64,000 nt of DNA from Fragilariopsis cylindrus CCMP1102 (taxonomy: Eukaryota > Bacillariophyta > Bacillariophyceae > Bacillariales > Bacillariaceae), in contig FMBT01000309.1 of NCBI GenBank assembly GCA_900095095.1, forward strand, positions 62,001-126,000, read 5' to 3'. The notes below the pieces were generated by a model. That model saw nothing but the letters and a program-made list of their open reading frames with translations, did no database searches and had not been told where the DNA came from. The position numbers and the translations under genes are program-made. Positions 55,587-64,000 of the stretch are shown here, piece after piece. Every line of letters starts with the position of its first letter. Position 1 is the first letter of the stretch.

Positions 55587-57839
55587 ATGCCCGTCTACAA
55601 CTTCAAGAAAATGAGTCCGGTGCCTACGGCGCCAGATTTCATTGATATTGTTCTTATGAGAACTCAACGTCGTACTCCAACCATCATCCATCCTGGGTAC
55701 AAAATTACAAGAATCCGTGGTTTCTAGTAAGTTCTTTTTGTTGGAAAATTTACAATGATAATAATAATAATATGCTGTTGAAACGGCATATTTTTTCGTG
55801 TATCGTTTACGCTGCAGTATTCTTACATGTATATTCTCTTTTTTCCTTTTCTTTCTTTCCACAGCATGAGAAAAATTAAGTTTACTCAACAAACCATTTC
55901 CGAGAGGTTGACAACCATATTAACGGACTTTCCTCGTCTTAATGACATCCATCCTTTTTATGCCGATCTTTGTAATACTTTATATGACAGAGATCATTAC
56001 AAGCTTGCATTAGGGCAGCTCAATACTGCTCGTTCCTTAGTTGATCAAATCGCTCGGGATATGATTAGAATGGTAAAATATGCAGATTCTGCCTACCGTT
56101 GCAAATGCTTGAAACGAGCAGCCCTGGGACGTATGATGACTGTCTTAAAACGACAAAAAGCATCCTTGGCGTATTTGGAGGAAGTTCGTAAGCATCTTTC
56201 GCGTTTACCAGCTTTGGACCCTAACACAAGGACCATTCTTATGTGTGGATTACCTAATGTTGGGAAGTCTAGTTTCATGAACAAGATCACCCGTGGTAAC
56301 GTTGATGTACAACCGTACGCATTTACCACCAAATCACTATTTGTTGGTCATTGCGATTACAAATATTTACGTTGGCAGGTAATTGATACGCCAGGAATTT
56401 TGGATCATTCTTTGGAAGAAAGGAATACGATTGAGATGCAAGCTATCATTGCTCTTGCCCATTTGACCTGTAGTGTGTTATACTTCTGTGATATCTCCGA
56501 ACACTGTGGTTATTCTATCGAACAACAATGCTCGCTCTTTCGCAGCATTAAGCCTTTGTTTGCAAACAAGCAACTTATCCTTGTCGTCAACAAGGTCGAT
56601 GAGCAGCCATGGGAAACTTTAGATCCTGAAAAGAAAGAAATGATTGAAGCCTTGGTGAAGGATGTCAATTGTTCTTTGATGACCATGTCAAATTTAACTG
56701 AACATGGTGTGTCCGAAGTTAAGGCCTTAGCTTGTGAGAAACTCCTTGCCTCTCGTGTAGATGCACGTGTTTCGGGTAAGAAGATCGAAGGTGTGATGAA
56801 TCGTTTACAGGTTTTTCATCCTACTCCTCGTGACAATGTCGATCGTGGAGCCTATATTCCAGAAACTGTCAAGGATGCTCTTGCGGAGGGTAATATTGGT
56901 TCCGCTGATCATAAGCCCAAGCGATCACAAACGGGATACGCCCCAACCGTCAATGATGAGGACGACGATGATGCAGATATGGGTGGAACATACCGTAAGA
57001 CAGCACGTGATCTGATGTGGGAGAACGGTGGGCCTGGAGTTTGGGCTCCTGATTACCGTGAACAATACAAACTTAAGGAGGAGGAATGGAGATTCGATGC
57101 AATCCCTGAAATTATCGACGGAAAGAACGTTGCTGATTATATCGACCCTGGCATTGCAAAGAAACTTGAGGAGCTTGAAGTGGAAGAGGATCAACTCATG
57201 AAAGAGCTTGAGGCTCAAAGAATGGGAGAAGAACCCGAATCTGATTTGGACAGTGAGGAGGAAGCATGTGTTGGTGCTATTCGTGATCGCAAGAAAATCT
57301 TTACAAAGATGTCTCAAGTTAACAGGACTGAGAATAAACCTGTTATTCCTCGTACTGCTAGAGGAAGAGCCAAAGACAAGCACAATGCTGGTGATCGTAA
57401 TGAGGATGTAATCAAATCTAAGATGGACAAATTGGGTGTTGATGCTAGTAAAATGATTGAAAGAGGCCGAACCTTAGACCGAGAACGGGGTCGTAAACGT
57501 GAAAGATCTCGCAAACGTGATGATACTAAATCAGATGATGCAGAGATGGAGGATAAGACTTTAAGCAACACTCAAGCAAAGAAGAAAAAGCGTGCTAAGA
57601 GCGAAGTGGCGAAACGTGAAGCAAGTGTCACTAGAGGTCATTCACGGCACGGACCTCGTGATCCATCTCAAGATGGTCTATTTACTGAAAAGGCAGAGAA
57701 GGAAGCTAAGAAGAAGGTACGACAAGGTCGCAGAGGCTGGATGGGAGCCTCCGGAGAAGGTGATAATCGAAAGTGCGAACACTTAATCAAGTGGATGAAT
57801 ACGGGTAAAAAGAGACAGGGAACCCATGACTGGCGTTAA
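55587..57839 (+). CDS. NOG1: Nucleolar GTP-binding protein NOG1 (60S ribosome biogenesis GTPase)
   Basis: NOG1 (human GTPBP4) is a nucleolar GTPase needed for 60S subunit maturation. Exon 1 (55587-55726) gives [20 protein letters not shown] and [22 protein letters not shown], the family's N-terminus. Exon 2 (55865-57839) continues [11 protein letters not shown]..., [20 protein letters not shown] and [12 protein letters not shown]. GTPase motifs are G1 [10 protein letters not shown]3 [10 protein letters not shown], and G4 VVNKVD; the switch is [10 protein letters not shown]. The C-terminal half is charged, with [21 protein letters not shown]-type nuclear signals, and the conserved end [13 protein letters not shown]. 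Total length is 704 residues with no frame correction needed. Confidence 0.96.
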
Positions 57840-57973
57840 GCGCAGTGGTTGTTCAATGTTATCACTCGGTTGTGAGAATGAGAGCTACTACTTAAATATT
57901 AGGATTGTACTCGTTTATAAATGATTAATTTCTATTTTATGTTATCATCATCGTATTTCTAGCACTGTTGCCA

Positions 57974-58760
57974 TTATTGCCTACATAATGGTGACAACTG
58001 GATCATACTGTATGGGGGTCGTGTAATTGTCTCGCTGTTGCTGGATGGTGGTTTAGCGTCAGGATGATATACTTCAGTAATACGCACCGAAATATCCAAT
58101 CTTTTTAGCGCTGCATTTACTGTAACTGCGACTCGATGAAGTGTGTACGAATCCAAAAATGGTTCAATTATCACTGCAGAACAGTTTTGACTTGAAGTAG
58201 TACTAAGAGTTAGTATAGAATTCCATATAGTTTTGTACAACTGGAAAGGAGATCTACGTGTCTGTACAGTCCAATCGATATTGCTTTCGTCGAAACATTT
58301 CCGGCTAGTAGGGAGATCAACAACCTGCTGAGATTCCTTTCGTTGACGTTCGACCTGTAGTAACCATTTTTGGCACTTTTTGAGGACTTGCTCGTGGTCT
58401 TCATCGGCGGAATTTTGAATATGTTCTCGTGTTGCATCTGTAGATCTGAAAAGGGCATCAAGCTTTCCTCGTATTGTATCTATATCAATTTCGTCGATTG
58501 GTTGATTATTATTCTTTGTATTAATCGAGATACCCACTGTTGGAAAAGGACTATGGAACTCGGGTGACCACATCCTTGGTGAATGTTTATAATCAGGATG
58601 AAAAAGATCTAGATGTAGGTCAAATTGGGATGGTAATAATGGCTTTGATATCTGAATGGCTTCCAACATTGTCACCATGATATCATAATCCCATAGATGT
58701 TTTGATCTTGGAAAAACTATTAAATTTACAAAAGACGAAGACTCTGGTTTCGACAGAGTA

Positions 58761-58791
<31 letters not shown>

Positions 58792-59519
58792 CTGAAATCA
58801 ACTTTTGTTCAATTGCATCCGCAATTCCGTCCCACAAAAAACTCAAACTTTGCAACGTAGAATTACTGGATGATACTTGCAAGTCTTTGATAATATCATA
58901 CTTAGAACTTTTCAGTCGTTGTTGTCGACCGGAGTTGTAATTTTTGCTTTTGTCGCTGTGGTCGAGTTTTTCAGGTGCCAACTGCTCATCGTCATCATAT
59001 TCGTCGGAAACAAAATTGGTGTCCACCGCCCATCGTAGAGTTTCTTCCTCTATTTTTTCATCTGATAGGTTGGAGGCTGATTTCAAATTATAGCCAAGGA
59101 ACCTCTCTAAAGCAAATGTTTTTCTTCCGATAGAGAGCTAATCCATTGATTATTTTTCACGTGAGAGAGACTGTTGTCGAAGGAGAACTTGTTCCACACT
59201 TCTTCTATGTCCAAAAATCGTTCACAATCATCGAAGTACATTGATAAGCCGACGCGGGCTAGATTTCGTTTCGAAGGAGATAGCTTACATTTCGTTGCTT
59301 CAGGACGATTCCAAAACTAGAGTGCATATTGAATACAATATAAGTTTATATTGAGAAAAGAAGGAATGTTCTGTAGTAGGAACTCCAGAACAAAACGCGA
59401 AGGTAATAATTGACACAACATCAAGTCCAAAATAAACTTACCTGGTGCGGGACGAGTGCGAGTACGCCTGCTGTTGGCAAGAGCACTGTTAACATAGCCA
59501 GATATCTCATATTTATCAT
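57974..59519 (-). CDS. DUF1415-like protein with N-terminal signal peptide
   Basis: Exon 1 is 59519-59442 and exon 2 is 59316-57974, giving about 473 residues. Exon 1 encodes a hydrophobic signal peptide or anchor (MRYLAMLTVLLPTAGVLALV) that joins in frame to FWNRPEATKCKLSP. The middle domain has FVNLIVFPRSKHLWDYDIMV, LHLDLFHPDYKHSPRMWSPE and HSPFPTVGISI, which recall the DUF1415 block FHPxY...SPxP. The domain's biochemical role is unknown. A poly-Ser run (residues about 190-200) and a C-terminal Rossmann-like tail (NCSAVIIEPFLDSYTLHRVAVTVNAAL) complete it. One base appears missing at a five-T run near 59119-59123 (coding A run), linking SSLSEEK to TFALERFLGYNLKSA; the corrected length is exact. 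A plastid location is possible but the Phe-led motif is not certain. Confidence 0.7.
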
Positions 59520-61342
59520 ACTTGCTTAATTGATTACTGTTGTATACTATGGGAAGAGTGCTCAGAGTGCAATCAATGTTATTGAATTCAATATCAAAAA
59601 GTTTGAAATGTATGACAACAATAAACGTGTATGTTTGACGACCATGATGAGAAATGAGAACAGAATATAAAATGAGCTTCAAAGTTCGAAAGTGTCGTCG
59701 CGTCGTCGTCTTATTCGCGGCGTGATTGAAAATAATTCTTTTTGATTCTTACGGTAACCAAATAATGTTTCAGTCACAGATTGCGATAAACGATGTCAAT
59801 GTAACCCCATAGCAACGAATGAAAAGGTTACAATAATATTCTCAAGCCAAACAACTTACTCGTCTTCTTGATATACTTGCATAAATATGTATCTTTTGGA
59901 GAGTATTCAATAGGGCACCAATGCATTCCCTTTAAAGTCTGCTCGGCTCTTGTTACACTACACAGTACATGGACATGTTATGTATGTATTGTTGTCCTGC
60001 AAATGGTTGTAGCATTAGTGCATTACACATTCTTTAACTTTCTTTATCACATGATAGATACATACCTAAATTTCTCCATTTGTGGTATCAAATCTTGGAT
60101 CTTGGGTACTGTAGTTGAGTGGATGGATAGGGCTTTCGCTTTAGATGTTGGCTCAAACAGCAAAAATTAGTGACATCTATCAGTCACGCTAACATCTTCA
60201 TTCTGCTTATGAACCTCCGCAATGACCACTCAGATAAGATAGTCTTTTGATATATCCCCATATTCACAGGTTATTCTACTTTCTTCTTAGTTGTTGATTC
60301 ATGCCTATAGTATGGCTTATGGATACAGTAGGTACATTCTGAAGTTGAAACACAAAGTTAGTACTGTACTTCCCCCGCCCTCCCCCCCCCCTTTTTACTG
60401 AAGTGTTTTTGTTTTTTGTTGTGGGTTGATATGATATTGTTTCTTATATTATTATCGTACTTTGGTATTACCGAAGAACTTCTTCCATCAGGCAGCTGGG
60501 CATCATCGAATCTCGTTGGTTAATTCTACTTAAGAGTGCGACTGCGAACACCGTAGAAGGGTGATTAAATTTTTTTTTGTACCAGTGTAACTTTTACTAA
60601 TTCATTCCCCATTCCCGGGTAACGCGTGCTTACCGCGAAAAAAGCACAGGTAATACAGTAAATGAGAAAAGTAGACGTGATGTACGTGTTCTTTTCTCTT
60701 CTTCTTTCTCACGAGCTCTGTCCAATTGAGAACTCTCATTCGCTTATGCATTAAAACCACCGCATGCGAGCACTGTACATTTTTGTACCAGTGTCCTAGG
60801 CGATGAAAAATAGAAGTAAAAACACTCGTGCTTTGAGAAGGTAATTTGCGCCACCCTCGAGTGAAGCCTTACTAGTAGTACCTCCAATAAACAAAAAGTG
60901 AACTGAGTGAAACTACACAACAATTCACATAATAATAACGATACTACTTGTAGTACAGTACTAATAGGTAAGAGATGATTAGATAGCACGAAAAGTACCT
61001 GTGATTATTTTATGGCACCGGTGGCGACGAATGGTCTACGATCGTAGCAGTTGCGATCAGAAATTGATTGCATGGGGCTGCCAGCCAATCTGATAGGATA
61101 GTGAGAAAGACGAAAGAAAAAATAGGGTTCTCGTTTCATATTTTGTTCGTCTTTAGTACTCGTCTCGTCTCGTCGTGAAGACACAGTAAAAGCATAGTCA
61201 AGCATAAACTTCTGTTAAAACCTATACGAATAGATTGAAAAGATACTCACGCCATCCTCGACTGTTTACCTTTTGCTGTTGTTGCTGCTGTTGTTGTGAG
61301 TAGTTGATCGATATTTACAATCAAACATATAAACATAAAACG
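59520..61342. other. Long divergent intergenic region
   Basis: The 5' flanks of the DUF1415-like and MYB genes. No gene is recognised in 1.8 kb; open frames of 66-100 codons (59868-60170, 60744-61205) have no domain pattern. An eight- to nine-C run lies near 60384. Confidence 0.5.
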
Positions 61343-63202
61343 ATGTCATCTCTTCCACCTGTTGCCGATCCAACAGCCACCATGCCACCTCCTGTGACTT
61401 CGACAGCACCAGTTGTGTCTGGAATAGTTGTTGCCACACCTAGTTCCGCAACCACAACAGCACCAACTACTGTTGTGACAACGACGGTCGCTCCTCCTCC
61501 TCCTGCGATAACAGTAGTACGGACAGCACCGGTATTGACAACAGTTCCAGTTTTGAGTGCGCAAGCACCTGTGTATGTACCTGTACCTGTAACTGCACAT
61601 GTTACTACATCAAGTGCAGTCGTCAAACAGCTACCGGTTGTTGCAACGACTCTCGTTGCAACAATTTCCAAATCTTCTTCTTCGTCCTCGAAAGGCAACA
61701 AAAAGAAAGCCGCCAGTGCTGCTGCTGCAGCAGCTTTAGCTGCTGCTACCGTGACTATGGCAACTGCTGCCACTGCTCAATCTTCAGGCGCAAACGGAGG
61801 AGCACAGGGCGAGAATACTGGTCGTTGGACATCCGAAGAACATAATCTATTTCTACAGGGACTTGAATTACACGGCAAGGGTTGGAAAAAAATTGCCGGT
61901 CTGATCAAGTCCCGAACGGTGGTTCAGATTCGTACGCATGCTCAAAAGTACTTTCAGAAACTGGCTAAGGCCAAGCAGAATGGGGAAGACGTTGGTGGTA
62001 GTAATGCAGGCGTGGGGAATGCCATATCAATGATGATGATGGAAGGGCGATCTAACGGGGGAGGGTCAATACAAGTATCGAATGGACACAATGGTAATAA
62101 CATACCGTCCTCGTCTACTTCAGGTTCAGGATACGGCTCTGTCCATACAAACAAACGTCGTAAGCAAACGACAGGAACCAAGAGAAAAGCTATTCAATCC
62201 GTGGTAGCGTCTGCAAGAAGGGAGGTGAACAAAAAGTTAGCAACGACGGCATCGACACAATACGATTATCCAGTTGGTGTTGCACCAGCGTTGGCTCCCT
62301 ACATATTGCCGTTTGATGTAACGTCGTCGAATACTATTCAACAAGCAGGGACTGGTATCCAAGCCCAGGGAACCCCGCTAGAAGATTCACTGTACGTTAT
62401 TTATTTTTGTTCGTTTTCTGGTCATTTAGGGTTTCGATTGATTTCTATTCGATAACAACATTTTACATACGCTTACACTTTGTTTCCTTTTTCTTTTAAC
62501 AGTTTCCGATATCTAACCCCCACGTCAATACACCCACCTGAAACACAAGTGAATCCTGTTGCTCTCCAAGCAGGAGCGAATCCTATCACACTTCCAACAT
62601 CAAAAACTGCAAACACTCTTGCGGGTGGTGAAATCTCTCCAACTGGTGTTAGTGATTTTGAATTATATCCCTCGTGGACCGATTTTTCCAAGGGAGCACC
62701 GTCCTGGTACGCAAAAGGTTCCGATGTTGATGCTCTGCTGGATGTTGCTGATTCGCTAGACTGGTTAACAGACACAGGTGACCTCACTGAGGTTTATGAA
62801 GAAGCGGAGCGGATGGATGCTGTTAATAATACAACTGTCGATCCTTCGCAAGCTCCCATGCAAAAAGAGATGATGGTACCGGTCGGTGGTGGTACTCATT
62901 ATGATAGCTCGAACAACATCGCGTCTAGCATGAGTACGAACACTTTGCCTCGCATTGACTCAGGAGCACAGGTTGTATGTGTCCCGCCTCTTCCATCACT
63001 TTTTTGTGACGGTGTAGATGGTAGCGACGATCCCGACAGTCATAAGGAAAGAGGTATCATGAGTTCAGCCCCAAGTGTAGCCATTCTTGATGAACATCTT
63101 TTCTCGTCACCTATCGAAGAATCAGACTTCGTGTCTTGCATCATGAATGATACAAACAGTTCAGCCACGCTTTCGGCTCTGGCTTTGGATACCTCTTCTT
63201 AA
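61343..63202 (+). CDS. SHAQKYF-type single-repeat MYB transcription factor
   Basis: Exon 1 is 61343-62391 and exon 2 is 62503-63202, giving 582 residues. A Thr/Pro/Val/Ala-rich N-terminal 150 residues precedes a single MYB repeat, GRWTSEEHNLFLQGLELHGKGWKKIAGLIKSRTVVQIRTHAQKYFQKL (residues about 165-212), with the regularly spaced Trp and the THAQKYF variant of the plant SHAQKYF signature, which binds I-box-like DNA. A Lys/Arg-rich nuclear signal (TNKRRKQTTGTKRKA) follows near residue 273. Exon 2 adds an acidic, Ser-rich region (SPTGVSDFELYPSWTDFS, DVDALLDVADSLDWL) that may act in transactivation. Such factors work in light, clock or stress regulation in plants and stramenopiles. The frame is intact. 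Confidence 0.9.
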
Positions 63203-63886
63203 AGACAACTATTCCATTTTTTTTGTTCGACACACACGCACACACACGAAATATAAATATACTTGTAATATTTGCACGAAAGAAATTGTATCCCGCACAC
63301 TTACAGACAACCAACCAACAGCCTTCAAAACTCACTAGTATGTATCATACAAATCTCCTCAATATTCAGTGATTCAATCATATTATTATACCATACCAAC
63401 TGATACTGGGAAGCTCTTTATCTTAGCTTATAAACAAATTGGGAAACACACATACACACACACTACGAAGAGAAAATACATCAAGTAATTATGTGATATA
63501 CCACTAGCGCACAATAGAAAAACAATCTGATAAAAAAATAATATTCACTTTTGTAACCTACTATTATTGAAGACTCTCATTTTATTATTATGATAATACA
63601 ATTCTACAGTACTAGTAGAAGCGCGAGAATTTTTTCGTGGCGCACCCCTCAAAATAAATTTTCACACTGTCTCATAATTGAATACGATTGAATCCCCCAA
63701 ATTATCGTATCTCGATCTCTCCCCCACATTATTTTCATTACTTTTTGTTCTTTTGTTTCATTTGTTTTCCTTCCACTAATTACGACCATGTCAAAATGTA
63801 TCCTCGTCAATCGGTAGGGCTACTTTAAGGATTTTCTCTCTACAATTGTACATATTACATATTTCCAGTATTAGGAAAACAAAACG
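63203..63886. other. Intergenic region
   Basis: The 3' flank of the MYB gene and the 5' flank of a secreted-protein gene. It contains a short CA repeat near 63231-63247; no gene is seen. Confidence 0.5.
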
Positions 63887-64000
63887 ATGATGTGGCAATT
63901 TCGCTTCGTTATCTTTTGCCTTGTTCTTACGGCGTCGTCATTGTCATTGCCATTGTCGTCCCCTTCAGAGGATAGTAGATACGATGAATATTCATCGTCT
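63887..64000 (+). CDS. 5' end of a secreted protein gene, cut by the window edge
   Basis: The ATG at 63887 opens an uninterrupted 38-codon frame to the right edge. It begins MMWQFRFVIFCLVLTASSLS followed by LPLSSPSEDSRYDEYSSS: a standard signal peptide and then an acidic Ser-rich segment. The product cannot be identified from so little sequence. Confidence 0.55.
   Translation, partial: MMWQFRFVIFCLVLTASSLSLPLSSPSEDSRYDEYSSS

Noticed and set aside
59868-60170. A 100-codon hydrophobic open frame
   Set aside because: A+T-rich sequence favours hydrophobic codons; no family pattern, donor or matching exon was found.
61321-61773. A 150-codon Ala/Val/Thr open frame antisense to the MYB gene
   Set aside because: It is the complement of the Thr/Ala-rich MYB N-terminus and lacks any domain.
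1-64000. Retroelement or virus-derived genes
   Set aside because: No reverse transcriptase, integrase, capsid or similar domain was recognised in any frame.

Overview
The window is nuclear DNA from a photosynthetic stramenopile, most likely a diatom. The evidence is: short GT-AG introns of about 100-370 bp; A+T-rich intergenic DNA; long Asn, Ser, Gln and Asp homopolymer tracts inside proteins; several products with a signal peptide followed by a Phe-led plastid import motif (...DAF, ...SF); and a gene set (GDP-galactose-phosphorylase-like protein, SHAQKYF-type MYB, GT64, DGAT2-like, BiP) typical of algae. A pennate lineage is possible but cannot be fixed from this sequence alone.

Layout. 0-10 kb: an armadillo-repeat protein cut by the left edge, an ArfGAP, a VTC2/GDPGP-family phosphorylase, and ER BiP with three exons and a signal peptide. 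10-20 kb: a small membrane protein, a plastid-targeted aldo-keto reductase, a twin CX9C protein, a myristoylatable CaMK-like kinase, ALG3 and a CDK. 20-31 kb: a secreted or plastid repeat protein with YLDxL motifs, a PhyH-type dioxygenase, quinolinate phosphoribosyltransferase, a large CLC chloride transporter, a small Cys-bearing membrane protein and PIG-C. 31-45 kb: an MFS transporter, a GT64 glycosyltransferase, two histidine phosphatases, MED10, a tail-anchored acidic protein, an HDHD3-type HAD hydrolase and a nucleotide-sugar transporter. 45-64 kb: a DGAT2-family acyltransferase, an OB-fold nucleic-acid-binding protein, a Ras-like GTPase, a repeat-rich gene desert that may hold a non-autonomous DNA element, a proteasome chaperone PSMG4-like protein, NOG1, a DUF1415-like protein, a MYB factor, and the 5' end of a secreted-protein gene at the right edge.

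Function. These are ordinary housekeeping genes on both strands with no operon logic. Several act in the secretory and glycosylation pathway (BiP, ALG3, PIG-C, GT64, sugar-nucleotide transporter), probably by chance. The most striking structural fact is that many conserved genes are interrupted by single-base frame changes at short homopolymers, mostly missing bases. BiP alone has four and the sugar transporter about seven. With these allowed for and introns removed, each coding length is an exact multiple of three. This points to consensus error in the assembly rather than pseudogenes or programmed frameshifting. No CRISPR array, rRNA, tRNA, retroelement polymerase or viral gene was recognised. 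I did not find a clear undescribed multi-gene system; the best leads are the YLDxL-repeat protein, the altered active-site motif in the VTC2-like enzyme, and the 52-53.6 kb repeat region.
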